Shown here one piece after another: positions 1 through 8,317 of a DNA stretch of 64,000 nucleotides; the first letter of the stretch is position 1, and every line of letters starts with the position of its first letter. This DNA comes from Actinoplanes auranticolor (GTDB lineage: Bacteria > Actinomycetota > Actinomycetes > Mycobacteriales > Micromonosporaceae), in contig NZ_BOQL01000095.1 of assembly GCF_018332655.1 (NCBI RefSeq), positions 20,439 to 84,438 on the forward strand, written 5' to 3'. The notes below the pieces were generated by a model, which saw nothing but the letters and a program-made list of their open reading frames with translations, did not search any database and had not been told where the DNA came from. The translations under genes were made by a program, and so were the position numbers.

Positions 1-616
1 GCACCACCACGCGGTCGCAGACGCCGTCGATGTCGGCCACCACATGCGACGACAGCACCACGGTCGTGCCGCGCTCGGCGACGTCGGCCATCAACGTCCC
101 GGCCACCTCCGTGCGGGCGACCGGGTCGAGCGGGGCCAGCGGCTCGTCCAGCAGCAGCAGATCGGGCCGTTTGGCCAGCGCCATCACCAGCGCCAGGCGG
201 CTGCGGTGCCCTGCCGGGAGAGTGCCCACGCGTGCGGCGCCCGGCAGGTCTGCGTCGTCGGCGAGCCGGTGCGCGTACGCCGCGTCCCAGCGTGGGTTGA
301 GCCGGCTACCGACGGTCAGCGTCTGCGCCACGGTCAGCATCGGATACAGCGGGGCCTGCTGGGCCACGTACCCGATCCGGGGGAGGGAGCCGTCACCGGC
401 GGGCTCCCCGAACACCCGCACCTCGCCGCTGTCCGGCCGCAACAGCCCGGCCGCGGCGCGCAGCAGCGTGCTCTTGCCCGCCCCGTTACGCCCGACGAGA
501 GCGGTGACCGCACCGGCCGGCACCGTGAACGAGCAGTCGTCCAGCGCGCGCCGCCGGCCGAAGGTGTGGGCGACCCCGGCGACCTCCAGCGCGGGCGTCG
601 TCCGGTCAGCCGACAC
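1..616 (-). CDS. ABC transporter ATP-binding protein, 3' end beyond the window
   Basis: Reading leftwards from a GTG at 616 gives at least 205 residues. Walker A (GRNGAGKST, about residues 42-50), a Q-loop (YVAQQAPL) and Walker B (LLLLDEP) are all visible. The usual LSGGQ signature is degenerate (LPAGHRSR). Such degenerate cassettes are common in ATPases paired with YtrA-type GntR repressors. The start codon lies inside the last codons of the upstream gntR gene (11-base overlap), so the two are translationally coupled. A permease would be expected beyond the left edge. The exported substrate cannot be read from the sequence; cell-envelope stress or peptide export is typical of YtrA systems. 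The family call is firm; the exact start and role are less so. Confidence 0.88.
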   Translation of the reverse strand, partial: MSADRTTPALEVAGVAHTFGRRRALDDCSFTVPAGAVTALVGRNGAGKSTLLRAAAGLLRPDSGEVRVFGEPAGDGSLPRIGYVAQQAPLYPMLTVAQTLTVGSRLNPRWDAAYAHRLADDADLPGAARVGTLPAGHRSRLALVMALAKRPDLLLLDEPLAPLDPVARTEVAGTLMADVAERGTTVVLSSHVVADIDGVCDRVVV

Positions 617-1025
617 GGTGTGCCTCCTGCCCGGCCGGTACGGTCCCCGCTGCCACCTCGGCGACCAGATCCTGCATGTCCGAGACGTCGAGGCCGGCCG
701 CCCGGGCGCGCTCGGCCCAGGCCGCCAGCTCGTGCCGCAACGCCTCGAGGTTGTCCGGCAGCGGCTTCAGGTGCGCGCGGACGTACGTGCCGGACCCCTG
801 CCTCGCCTCCACGAGCCCCGCGACCTCCAGCTCCCGGTACGCCTTGAGCACGGTGTTGGGATTGATGCCGGTGCGTTCGGCGACCTCGCGAGCCGTCGGC
901 AGCTGATCACCGGGCGCCAGCCGGCCCATCCGTACCGCCTGCCGGACCTGGTGCATCAGCTGGGCGTACACGGCGGTGCCGGTCCGGCGATCGATGCGGA
1001 AGATCACGTCAACAGCCAATCCCAT
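606..1025 (-). CDS. GntR-family (YtrA-like) transcriptional regulator
   Basis: 139 residues from ATG 1025; an in-frame TTG at 1031 lies inside the candidate operator and is less likely. Residues about 14-83 form the GntR winged helix: VYAQLMHQVRQAV, then PTAREVAERTGINPNTVLKA and the wing GSGTYV. The short C-terminal part (about 55 residues) has no FadR, HutC or MocR ligand domain, which is typical of the YtrA subfamily. It overlaps the ATPase gene by 11 bases. No convincing Shine-Dalgarno sequence precedes the ATG, so the mRNA may be leaderless. A near-perfect palindrome directly upstream suggests self-repression of the operon. Confidence 0.9.
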   Translation of the reverse strand: MGLAVDVIFRIDRRTGTAVYAQLMHQVRQAVRMGRLAPGDQLPTAREVAERTGINPNTVLKAYRELEVAGLVEARQGSGTYVRAHLKPLPDNLEALRHELAAWAERARAAGLDVSDMQDLVAEVAAGTVPAGQEAHRVG

Positions 1026-1041
1026 AGTCAACTAGTGGACT
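1026..1041. promoter_or_regulatory. Candidate GntR/YtrA operator
   Basis: The 16-base sequence AGTCAACTAGTGGACT reads as its own reverse complement except for one symmetric base pair. It is centred on CTAG and touches the gntR start codon. Because it lies between the divergent gntR-ABC operon and the acetyltransferase gene, it is the best candidate for the autoregulatory site. The symmetry is directly visible; binding is inferred. Confidence 0.6.
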
Positions 1042-1080
1042 TGCCTTTCGTACGTTAATGCCGCGTGTCAAGATTCGTCC

Positions 1081-1616
1081 ATGGAAGTGCTGACCTCGGA
1101 CCGTCTGCGGCTGCGGGAGTGGCGCGCCGAGGACGCCGATTTCGTGCTGGACATGTGCTCACGGTGGGAGGTCCAGCGGTTCATCGGGGCGCAGCCGGCA
1201 GTGCTGCGGGACCGCGCCGGCGCCCTGGCCACCATTGCCCGTTGGCGCAGCCGGGCCGACGACGTGCACGCGGTATGGGCTGTCGAGGAGCGCGACCGGG
1301 CCGAGCTGCTCGGCACGCTGCTGCTGGTCGCGCTGCCGGACAGCGACGAGACGGAGATCGGCTGGTACTTCCATCCCGACGCCTGGGGCCACGGCTACGC
1401 CCGCGAGGCGCGGCGGCGGTGCTGGCCCACGCCTTCGGTGCGGGCCTCGAGACCGTCTACGCGGTCACCCACCCCGACAACGTCGCCTCCCAGCGGCTCT
1501 GCCGTCGGCTCGGCATGACGCACCTCGGGCGTACGGACCGCTATTACCGGATGACCTGCGAACTGTTCAGGGTGAGCGGGGAGCGCGCCGGGGCGTCGGG
1601 CACAATCTCGGCGTGA
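1081..1616 (+). pseudogene. GNAT N-acetyltransferase (RimJ/RimL-like), frameshifted
   Basis: The N-terminal half starts at ATG 1081 (MEVLTSDRLRLREWRAEDA) and runs in one frame to about 1412, where the acetyl-CoA loop GHGYAREA is reached. The rest of the family pattern (AVLAHAFGAG, THPDNVASQRLCRRLGM, YYRM) continues in the -1 frame to a TGA at 1614-1616. Restoring one G in the GCG run near 1411 (giving EAAAAVLAHA) rejoins both halves into a normal protein of about 178 residues. Uncorrected, the first frame ends at 1518 with a nonsense tail. Both halves keep family residues and the downstream gene overlaps the restored stop, so this may be a recent mutation or a base error rather than old decay. 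Confidence 0.8.
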
Positions 1617-2215
1617 CAGAAGCAGACACGGCCCGCCCTCCCACGGCGACGGTCTCCCAGGAGCACTTCATCGGCATGTACCTGGCCAAGACCGACCCCT
1701 GGGACGTCGCCACGAGCTGGCACAACCGGCGCAAGTACGCGGTCACCATGGCCGGCCTGCCGCGCGAGCGTTACCGCAGCGCGTACGAGCCGGGCTGCTC
1801 GATCGGGCTGCTGACCCGCATGCTCGCGGAGCGGTGCGACCAGATCCTGGCGGTCGACTGCGTGGACGAGGCCGTGGTCTCGGCCCGCGAGGAGGTCCGC
1901 GAGTTCCCCCACGCCCGGGTGGAATCGGCGATGCTGCCGGCCGGCCTGCCGGACGCGACCTTCGACCTCATCGTCATCGGCGACCTGCTCTACTACCTGT
2001 CCGCCGACGACCTGGAGGCCCTGCTCGACGGCCTGGTGCAGCGGCTGGAGCCGGACGGTGACATCGTCTCCGTGCACTTCCGGGACCGGCAGAGCGGCGG
2101 CAACTACGACGGCTTCAGCGTGCACGAGGCGCTGGCGGCGCGACCGGGTCTGGAACGCCGGATCCATCACGAGGACGAATGGTTCCTGCTGGACGTGCTG
2201 CGTCGCGTCCGCTGA
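1613..2215 (+). CDS. SAM-dependent methyltransferase, NodS-like
   Basis: 200 residues from GTG 1613, which overlaps the stop of the repaired acetyltransferase frame (GTGA). SAM-binding motif I is YEPGCSIGLLT, followed by the acidic strand end LAVDCVDEAV and FDLIVIGDLLYYL. This matches the nodulation protein S/methyltransferase fold, although NodS-type proteins occur widely outside rhizobia and the natural acceptor is unknown. The N-terminal HFIGMYLAKTDPWDVATSWH is also typical of the family. Its last 101 bases overlap the convergent MFS gene, an unusually long antisense overlap. Confidence 0.85.
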   Translation: MTEADTARPPTATVSQEHFIGMYLAKTDPWDVATSWHNRRKYAVTMAGLPRERYRSAYEPGCSIGLLTRMLAERCDQILAVDCVDEAVVSAREEVREFPHARVESAMLPAGLPDATFDLIVIGDLLYYLSADDLEALLDGLVQRLEPDGDIVSVHFRDRQSGGNYDGFSVHEALAARPGLERRIHHEDEWFLLDVLRRVR

Positions 2216-3371
2216 TCCGGGCGGCGGCGAACAGCACGCACCCGGCGGCGGTGAGCGCCCCGCAGAGCAGCAGCGCTGACCGGTAACCCAGGGCCTGGGC
2301 GGTGGCGCCGGCCAGGACGCCGGAGATCAGCGACCCGATGGTCAGGGTGTTGGCGTACAACGTGGTGGCCCGGCCGGTGGCGTGCGGCAGCAGGTCCTGC
2401 ACGTACGTGATGCCGAGCGCGCCCACCACGGCCAGCGCCACGCCCCGGGCGATCTGGGTCCCGATCAGCGGCGGCATGCTCGTGCTGATCGCCACCAGCA
2501 CGAAGTAGGCGGTGAACAGCAGCATGCCCAGCAGGATCACGCCCCGCTTGGCGATCCGGGCGGGCAGCAGGATCAGGGCCAGCGCGGCCGGGATCTCCAC
2601 CACCGCGCAGACGCTGAACAGCAGCCCCACGTCGCTCTCGGGGCGCGCCAGCGTCCTGGTGACGTAGAGCGGCAGCGCGACCGAGCCGGCCAGCATCGCG
2701 GTGTGGAACAAGGTGAAACTGCCGACCACCAGCCACATCGGACGGCTCAGCCGGACGCGTCCGGTCTCAGCGGCCGCGACCGGGGGCGGAGCCGGCGTCG
2801 GCCCGAGCACCAGCAACGGCAACGCCACCAGTGCGAACGCGACCGCGGTGAGCACCATGAGGGCGTCGTAGCCGCGCCAGGACAGCACGGCCGCGCCTGC
2901 CAGCGGGCCGATCGCCCAGGCCAGCGACCACACCGACCGCAGCGCCGGGGTGCCGCGGCGGGCGGCGTTGCCGCCGGAACGGTCCAGATGGGTCCGGGCC
3001 AGCGTGAACAGCTGCGGGAACGCGGCCATGCCGGCCCCCAGCAACCCGACGCCGATCAGGGCCAGCAGGGCGTAGCTGGTGGTCGTGGTCAGCGCCAGGT
3101 AGCCGACCGCAGGCGCGGCCACCGCGACGAACGCGGGCCACCGGCTCGCGGACCGGTCGTAGCGGCGGCCGAGCCAGGTGCTGACCGCGAGGCCGCTGAC
3201 CGCGACGAGCGACAGGAAGACCCCGACCTGGAACGGGGACAGTCCGGCCTCGTCGGCCCCGAAGAGCACCAGGTACGGCCCGATCATCGAATCCGCGATG
3301 CCCAGCAGCAGCACGGCGGTCAGCAACGGCAGAAATCTCGAACGGTCCCGGGTCCCCGTGACAGTGGTCAT
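2115..3371 (-). CDS. MFS transporter, possibly sugar efflux (SetA-like)
   Basis: 418 residues from ATG 3371 with about 12 hydrophobic segments in two halves. Intracellular-loop motifs are present after helix 2 (LGRRYDRSASRWP) and in the second half (ARIAKRGVILLG). The pattern VGLLFSVCAVVEIPAAL resembles sugar efflux (SET) MFS proteins; the substrate itself is not visible. The C-terminal 34 codons run antisense to the NodS-like gene, so either the real stop context is shared or expression of one gene can interfere with the other. No partner gene is adjacent. Confidence 0.83.
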   Translation of the reverse strand: MTTVTGTRDRSRFLPLLTAVLLLGIADSMIGPYLVLFGADEAGLSPFQVGVFLSLVAVSGLAVSTWLGRRYDRSASRWPAFVAVAAPAVGYLALTTTTSYALLALIGVGLLGAGMAAFPQLFTLARTHLDRSGGNAARRGTPALRSVWSLAWAIGPLAGAAVLSWRGYDALMVLTAVAFALVALPLLVLGPTPAPPPVAAAETGRVRLSRPMWLVVGSFTLFHTAMLAGSVALPLYVTRTLARPESDVGLLFSVCAVVEIPAALALILLPARIAKRGVILLGMLLFTAYFVLVAISTSMPPLIGTQIARGVALAVVGALGITYVQDLLPHATGRATTLYANTLTIGSLISGVLAGATAQALGYRSALLLCGALTAAGCVLFAAARISGRDAARPAGTIRPRDGSGVPDPVAPPAPRAR

Positions 3372-3579
3372 TCCGGTCCCGCTACCCAGAGCGCGCCGGC
3401 GCTATGCGCGCCCTCGGGCGATCCGGCGCACGACCTCGCGGGTGCGGCGCCACCGCGGCCGGGTCACCTCGACCTCGGCATCCGGCAGCGCCGAACGCGC
3501 CGCGCTGAGTCACGTGCACGCTCATCAGCTGCTGGTCCGCGGCTCGGCCTGAGGCGCAGCCGGTGTCCGTCGGCCCTGG

Positions 3580-4434
3580 TCAGTCGACGACCGTGACCAG
3601 GGTGCCGTGGCCGATGTGCTTCAGCAGGGTGCGCTGGGCGTCGGGCGGCATCCGTACGCAGCCGTTCGAGGCGCTGCGGCCGAAGGAGCCGTCGTCGTAC
3701 CAGCCGTGGATGCCCGTGTGCGCGCCGCGCAGGGACGCCGGCAGGGCCCGCCGGTTCTCCGGCACCGAGCTGAGGGCGAGTGCGTCCACGTTCGCGTAGG
3801 CGGCGCCGCTGGTGGGGGTGCGGCCGAGCACGAAGCTGCGGCCCAGCGGGGTGGGTGTGGTGGCCGTACCGGTCGTCACGGTCCAGGCCGCCCGCCGGAC
3901 GCCGTCGCGGCGCCAGATCAGCTTGTGAGTGCGGCGCTGGACGATGAGGTGGTCGCGCAGCGGGCGGGCCGTCCAGCCCTTCGGCGGCAGCCAGCCGATC
4001 CGCCGGTTGGCCGTGGGCAGCAGCACCGCGACCCAGCCGGAGCGCCGGTCGGTGATCGGCAGGATCAGCGGCATGCCGCTGATCTCGGGAGTGAGCCGGG
4101 CCCGGGGCCGGCCGCCGGGTGCGTCGTAGACGGGGATCGAGCGGCTGGGGTGCAGGCCCTCGGTGACGGCGGTCAGGGACATCGCGGCCGGGTCGGCCGG
4201 GAAGCCGCGCGGTGCCGTCCAGTAGTCGATCACCGGCAGGCCGGCCGGGGCCGGTGCCGCGGACAGGGTCGGCTCCGGGGTCCGGGGCGCGACGCTGGGC
4301 GAGGGCACCGCGGGCGCCGGCGCTGCCGCCGGACGGTCGTCGGTGCTGCCGAGAAATCCGGCGCCGGCGGCGACGCAGGCGGCCAGACCGATCAGCCCTG
4401 CTCTGGTACGGGTGACGCGCAGGGCTCCGAACAC
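3580..4434 (-). CDS. L,D-transpeptidase (YkuD domain), membrane-anchored
   Basis: 284 residues if started at GTG 4434, which has a GGTGG sequence just upstream. A longer frame reaches 4563 but would overlap the promoter of the divergent sirtuin gene. Residues about 10-30 form a signal/anchor helix, followed by a Pro/Ala linker. The C-terminal YkuD domain carries the catalytic pair His243 (IHGW) and Cys259 (SNGCVRM, the SNGC variant of SHGC). Such enzymes make 3-3 cross-links in peptidoglycan outside the membrane. The domain between linker and catalytic part contains WVAVLLP and GWLPPKGW, an SH3-like repeat plausible for wall binding. Confidence 0.87.
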   Translation of the reverse strand: MFGALRVTRTRAGLIGLAACVAAGAGFLGSTDDRPAAAPAPAVPSPSVAPRTPEPTLSAAPAPAGLPVIDYWTAPRGFPADPAAMSLTAVTEGLHPSRSIPVYDAPGGRPRARLTPEISGMPLILPITDRRSGWVAVLLPTANRRIGWLPPKGWTARPLRDHLIVQRRTHKLIWRRDGVRRAAWTVTTGTATTPTPLGRSFVLGRTPTSGAAYANVDALALSSVPENRRALPASLRGAHTGIHGWYDDGSFGRSASNGCVRMPPDAQRTLLKHIGHGTLVTVVD

Positions 4435-4533
4435 CAGCCCACCGTATGCGCCGCAACCGTCCGTGCCGTGCGATCGGGCCACCGTCCACCGGAACGGAGG
4501 AATCTCAGCCGAATGCCGGACACCCGTAACCCG

Positions 4534-4563
4534 TTCGACCTTCGGATCTGGTCCTCCTAGCAT
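4534..4563 (+). promoter_or_regulatory. Candidate sigma70-type promoter of a leaderless sirtuin mRNA
   Basis: TTCGAC (4534-4539) and TAGCAT (4558-4563) are separated by 18 bases, and TAGCAT ends 8 bases before the sirtuin ATG at 4572. The gene has no visible Shine-Dalgarno sequence. Transcription would therefore start at or next to the ATG, a common arrangement in actinobacteria. This is inference from spacing only. Confidence 0.4.
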
Positions 4564-4571
4564 CGGCGACC

Positions 4572-5339
4572 ATGACCACGAACTGGATGGACGGGATCTC
4601 GCGGGTCGCGGTGCTGACCGGCGCCGGCATCTCCACCGATTCCGGGATCCCGGACTACCGCGGCCCCGACGGAGTCTGGACCCGCGACCCGGCGCTGGTC
4701 GACGCGTTCACCTACGACTCGTTCATGGCCGATCCGGGCGTCCGCGAGCGGTTCTGGCGCACGTACCTCGGGCACAGCGCGTGGCGGGCCGAGCCGAACG
4801 CCGCGCATCGGGCTCTGGCGGCCCTGGAGGGCACCGGGGTGGCGGTGCGCATCCTCACCCAGAACGTCGACGGGCTGCACCAGCGGGCCGGCTCCAGCGC
4901 GCGCAAGGTGCTCGAACTGCACGGCAGCATGCACGAGGTCGTCTGCACCGGCTGCGGGCAGCGCTCACCCAGCCGCCAGACCCTCGACCGGGTCGCCGCC
5001 GGGGACGGCGACCCCCGCTGCCCGGCCTGCGGCGGGATCCTCAAGCCGGCGGTGGTGCTGTTCGGCGAACACCTCGACCCGGGTACGGCGGGACTGGCCG
5101 AGCGGATCGCGGCGCACAGCGAGGTGCTGCTGGTGATCGGCAGTTCCCTGCTGGTCGAGCCGGTGGCGTCGTTGTGCGCGGTGGCTCTCAACGCGGGCCA
5201 CCGGCTGGTGATCGTCAACCGGGACCCGACGCCGTACGACGAGCCGGCGGCCGAGGTGATCCGTGAGCCGATCGGCGTCGCGGTGCCGCGCCTCTGTGCG
5301 GCTCTCACCGAGGCTGCCGGATCCGCGGTCCGGGCCTGA
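4572..5339 (+). CDS. Sir2-family NAD-dependent protein deacylase
   Basis: 255 residues. The NAD site GAGIST (17-22), DYRGPDGVW (28-36) and TQNVDGLH (96-103) are intact, with catalytic His117 in ELHGSMH. Four zinc cysteines are at about 125, 128, 150 and 153 (CTGC and CPAC). These are the class-defining elements of sirtuins, which remove acyl groups from lysines using NAD. The protein is probably cytoplasmic. Its partner substrates are unknown; acetyl-CoA synthetase is a frequent target in bacteria. It is convergent with the Lrp gene, with only 8 bases between them and no evident terminator. Confidence 0.95.
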   Translation: MTTNWMDGISRVAVLTGAGISTDSGIPDYRGPDGVWTRDPALVDAFTYDSFMADPGVRERFWRTYLGHSAWRAEPNAAHRALAALEGTGVAVRILTQNVDGLHQRAGSSARKVLELHGSMHEVVCTGCGQRSPSRQTLDRVAAGDGDPRCPACGGILKPAVVLFGEHLDPGTAGLAERIAAHSEVLLVIGSSLLVEPVASLCAVALNAGHRLVIVNRDPTPYDEPAAEVIREPIGVAVPRLCAALTEAAGSAVRA

Positions 5340-5347
5340 GCACTGCG

Positions 5348-5806
5348 TCAGTCGTCGAGCGGTTCGACGACCATCGTGCGGGCGTGCTGATAGATCACCG
5401 AACTGCGGAAGCCGAGGATCTCCCGGCGCTTGCTGAACTTGTCCATCAGGAACGCGTGCAGCGCGTCGACGCTCGGCACGGCCACGTGCACCAGGAAGTC
5501 GTCGGCGCCGGCGACCACGAAGACGGAAAGCACTTCGGGCAGGGCGGTGATGGAGGTCTTGAAGCTCTCGATCACCTCCCGGCTCAGCGGGCGTACCTGG
5601 ACGTGCAGCAGCGCCTGGACCGTCCGGTTCAGCGCGGCCAGGCTGATCTCCGCGTGGTAGCCGGTGATCACCCCGCGGGCGCGCAGCAGCCGAACCCGCT
5701 CGAGGCAGGTGGACGGTGCGATGCCCACCGCCCGGGCGAGCTCCCGGTTGGTCTGCCGGGCGTTCTGCTGCAGATGCCGGATGATCGCCGCATCTAGTTC
5801 GTCCAC
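5348..5806 (-). CDS. Lrp/AsnC-family transcriptional regulator
   Basis: 152 residues from GTG 5806, preceded by AGGGAG. The N-terminal AsnC helix-turn-helix (MDELDAAIIRHLQQNARQ, then NRELARAVGIAPSTCLERV) covers about residues 1-60, and the ligand-binding RAM domain about 65-140. It is divergent from a branched-chain amino-acid dehydrogenase, and the shared intergenic region holds a palindrome overlapping its own -10. Control of that dehydrogenase by amino acids is therefore the likely job. Similar Lrp-vdh pairs regulate valine catabolism in actinomycetes. Confidence 0.93.
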   Translation of the reverse strand: MDELDAAIIRHLQQNARQTNRELARAVGIAPSTCLERVRLLRARGVITGYHAEISLAALNRTVQALLHVQVRPLSREVIESFKTSITALPEVLSVFVVAGADDFLVHVAVPSVDALHAFLMDKFSKRREILGFRSSVIYQHARTMVVEPLDD

Positions 5807-5828
5807 GGTCGCCGCCTCTCCCTTGTCA

Positions 5829-5843
5829 CCGAATATAGTTCGG
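5829..5843. promoter_or_regulatory. Candidate Lrp operator in the lrp-vdh intergenic region
   Basis: CCGAATATAGTTCGG has perfect 5-base arms around an AT-rich centre, the usual shape of Lrp/AsnC sites (15 bases). Read on the minus strand, the centre includes TATATT, a good -10 for the regulator gene about 25 bases before its GTG, which implies autorepression. The dehydrogenase ATG is 41 bases away on the other side. Confidence 0.6.
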
Positions 5844-5884
5844 CACGAGGGCCACGGGCCGGAACGAACTCCTACGGTTCGGGC

Positions 5885-6925
5885 ATGACTACCGCATCAA
5901 ATGGTGACGAGTTCGAACGGGTCGTGGCCCGCCGGGGTGGCCGCAGCGGCGTCCCGGTGATCGTGTCCGTGCACTCGGGCACCCTGGGCCAGGCCATCGG
6001 CGGGTGCCGGCTGGCCCCGTACCCGGATTGGCGTGACGGCCTCACCGACGCGCTGCGGCTCTCGGCCGCGATGACCGCGAAGTGCGCGGTCGCGGGCCTG
6101 CCGCACGGCGGCGCCAAGACCGTCGTGGCCCTGCCCCCGGGCACGGACCTCGGCCCCGCGCTGCGCCGGGCCGTCCTGCTCGACGTCGGCGACACGATCG
6201 AATCCCTCGGCGGCGAGTACGCGACCGGTCCCGACGTCGGCACCGGCCCGGACGACATGGCCGTCATCGGCGAACGCACCCCGCACGTCTTCTGCCGCCC
6301 GGTCGGCGCGGGCGGCAGCGGCGACTCGTCCCGTCCCACCGCCGAAGGGGTGCTGGCGGCCCTGGCCGCGCTCGCGCCGGTGGCCGGCCGGCGCTTCGCC
6401 ATCATGGGCCTGGGCCGGGTCGGCGCGCACGTGGCCCGCGAGCTGGCCGCGGCGGGCGCCGAACTGCTGGTCACCGACGTGGACGAGAGCCGCCGGCAGC
6501 TCGCGGCGGAACTCGGTGCCACCTGGACCGACGACATCCTGACCGCGGAGGCGGACGTACTGGTGCCGGCGGCGCTCGGCGGGGTGCTGACGGCGGCGAC
6601 GGTGGCCGGGCTGCGCTGCGCCGAGATCTGCGGCCCGGCCAACAACCAGCTGGACCGGCCGGAGACGGCGGACCTGCTGCACGAGCGCGGCATCCTGTGG
6701 GCGCCGGACTTCGTGGTCAGCGCCGGCGGCGTGATCCACGCGACCGGGGTGGAGCTGCGCGGTGAGACACCGGCGCAGGCCACGGCCCGGGTACGTGGCA
6801 TCGCCGGGACATTGACCACGGTGCTGGAGTCGGCCCGCCGCGACGGCACGACGCCGCTGGCGGCGGCGCACGAGCTGGCCCGCACCCGCATCAACGCCGC
6901 CCGGCAGGCGACGATGGCCGCATGA
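5885..6925 (+). CDS. Glu/Leu/Phe/Val dehydrogenase, probably valine (branched-chain) dehydrogenase
   Basis: 346 residues. The active-site segment MTAKCAVAGLPHGGAK supplies the two conserved lysines (about Lys66 and Lys78), with HGGAK replacing the usual GGGK. ATGPDVGT (113-120) holds the catalytic Asp. The Rossmann NAD motif is IMGLGRVGAHVA. These enzymes reversibly deaminate branched-chain amino acids to 2-oxo acids with NAD. TACGGT seven bases before the ATG suggests a leaderless transcript. The gene is followed by a methyltransferase with an ATGA overlap and is probably controlled by the divergent Lrp protein. Confidence 0.9.
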   Translation: MTTASNGDEFERVVARRGGRSGVPVIVSVHSGTLGQAIGGCRLAPYPDWRDGLTDALRLSAAMTAKCAVAGLPHGGAKTVVALPPGTDLGPALRRAVLLDVGDTIESLGGEYATGPDVGTGPDDMAVIGERTPHVFCRPVGAGGSGDSSRPTAEGVLAALAALAPVAGRRFAIMGLGRVGAHVARELAAAGAELLVTDVDESRRQLAAELGATWTDDILTAEADVLVPAALGGVLTAATVAGLRCAEICGPANNQLDRPETADLLHERGILWAPDFVVSAGGVIHATGVELRGETPAQATARVRGIAGTLTTVLESARRDGTTPLAAAHELARTRINAARQATMAA

Positions 6926-7629
6926 CCGAACGCACCACCCCCGACAACAGCCGTCGCCGGAGCGAAGCCGTGGACCTGAGCCGAGCCGGGCGACTGCGTG
7001 ACACCTACGACAAGATCGCCCGGGCCTACGATGCTCGGCTCGCCGACGAACTCGACCACAAGCCGCTGGACCGCGCGCTGCTGGCGGCGTTCGTGGAGCT
7101 GGCCGGGCCCGGCCGGATCGCGGACGTCGGCTGCGGCCCCGGCCACGTCACCCGTTTCCTGGCGGCCCGGCACCCGGACGTGACCGGCCTGGACCTGTCG
7201 CCCGAGATGATCGCGACAGCCCGGGAGCGCGCGCCGGAGATCCCCTTCACAGTGGCGTCGATGCTGTCCCTGCCGGTCGCCGACGGCGCGTGGGCGGGGG
7301 CCGTGGCGATGTACTCGATCATCCATCTGAGCCCGCCGGAACGCGCGGCGGCGTTCGGTGAACTGGCCCGCGCCCTGCGCGACGGCGGCCGGCTGCTGGT
7401 GTCGTTCCACGTCGAGGCCCCCGACGTGCCGGCCGGCGGCACCACCCACCTGACCAGCTGGTTCGGCGCCGATGTGGACGTCGACGTGCACTTCCTGGAC
7501 CCGGACGTGGTGCGCGGCGACCTGGTGGCGGCCGGGTTCGAGATCGAGTCGACGATGCTGCGGGCGCCGCTGGACCCGGCGGAGTTCCCGAGCCGCCGGG
7601 CGTACCTGCTGGCGAGGCGCAGCCGGTGA
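6922..7629 (+). CDS. Class I SAM-dependent methyltransferase
   Basis: 235 residues, starting within the stop of the dehydrogenase gene (ATGA). Motif I is IADVGCGPGH (about 67-76), followed by VTGLDLSPEMI and the post-I strand. The 'DTYDKIARAYDARL' segment and the block WAGAVAMYSIIHLSP are usual for type 11/25 small-molecule methyltransferases. The substrate is unknown. Co-translation with the dehydrogenase suggests shared expression rather than a proven shared pathway. Confidence 0.87.
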   Translation: MTERTTPDNSRRRSEAVDLSRAGRLRDTYDKIARAYDARLADELDHKPLDRALLAAFVELAGPGRIADVGCGPGHVTRFLAARHPDVTGLDLSPEMIATARERAPEIPFTVASMLSLPVADGAWAGAVAMYSIIHLSPPERAAAFGELARALRDGGRLLVSFHVEAPDVPAGGTTHLTSWFGADVDVDVHFLDPDVVRGDLVAAGFEIESTMLRAPLDPAEFPSRRAYLLARRSR

Positions 7630-7656
7630 TCCGCATAGGGTGAGCGCACGACCGGC

Positions 7657-7860
7657 TGGCGTGGGCACGGCATCGAGGTCTGGGAGCACTACCGGCCGGG
7701 GCGATGGGTGCCGCACTGCACCATCTCGATGCGGGTGCCGAACCCGTTGGTCGGCGCGGCCATCCGCCGCTGCCTGGAATTCCTGCCGATCCGGGCAAGC
7801 GTGGCGGGCGCGGCGATCACCGACCACGCGAACGACGTCGCCCAGACCCTCACCCCCTGA
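7657..7860 (+). pseudogene. Remnant of a 2'-5' RNA ligase/2H phosphoesterase
   Basis: An open stretch of 67 codons without a plausible start reads WRGHGIEVWEHY, PGRWVPHCTISMRVP and ends VAQTLTP-stop. PHCTI fits the second H-x-T motif of the 2H phosphoesterase superfamily, followed by a family-like C-terminal end. The N-terminal two thirds with the first H-x-T motif are absent, and the upstream side is an in-frame TAG next to the methyltransferase stop. The piece therefore looks like a 3' fragment left by a deletion. The family call is from pattern memory and not from a search. Confidence 0.55.
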
Positions 7861-8317
7861 GTCTGGGCGCGCCCGGGGCCCGACCGCGCTCCGAGCCGAG
7901 CCGCGATGTCGGGTCTGGCCATGTTCGGGTTGGGCCGCGATGTCGGGTCCTGCCGCTCCGGTTCCGGCCGTGCTCCGGGGGCGGTCGCCCCCGGCTCTGC
8001 CGTGTTGCGGACCCGCCGTGCTCCGGGCCGGGCCGGTCGGAGCTTCAGACCTGGCTGCGATCCCGGGCGTGGCTGTGCTCCGGGCCTGCTTGCGAGGCCG
8101 GGCCCGGCCGGGTCTCGGGCGCAGCCGTCGGCCTCGCCATGATGGGGATCCGGCGGGATCGCCGGCGTCGGCGAGGAGCAACCAGGACACCAGCACCACC
8201 AGCGGTGCGCGACGACGAACCGCGACAGAGCGTTCACCCCCGGCACGCTAGTCACTCACCGCGGCAGCCGCTGGGCAGCTGTGGACAACCACGCGCACGG
8301 CCGGCGAGCGGAGAAGC
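7861..8317. other. Gene-poor decayed stretch
   Basis: This 457-base stretch has no convincing complete gene on either strand. It contains short imperfect repeats such as GCCGCGATGTCGGGTC at about 7899 and 7934, GC-rich low-complexity sequence, and a fragment of an MMPL-type membrane protein near 8155-8237. With the 2H phosphoesterase remnant on its left edge, it appears to be a deletion scar. Confidence 0.5.
8155..8237 (-). pseudogene. 5' fragment of an MMPL-family membrane transporter
   Basis: From GTG 8237 the minus strand reads VNALSRFVVAHRW. After a one-base frame change it continues LVVLVSWLLLADAGD, a pattern expected at the N-terminus and first transmembrane helix of MMPL/RND-type lipid exporters (basic HRR/W followed by a hydrophobic helix). 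Nothing of the remaining 700 or so residues follows. The fragment is short, so the family assignment is tentative. Confidence 0.4.

Noticed and set aside
4435..4563. Longer N-terminus for the L,D-transpeptidase
   Set aside because: It would overlap the divergent promoter, and the added residues are not signal-like.
5872..8199. A 775-codon minus-strand frame over the dehydrogenase and methyltransferase
   Set aside because: Shadow of two well-identified genes; only its first residues (8155-8199) reflect a real MMPL fragment.
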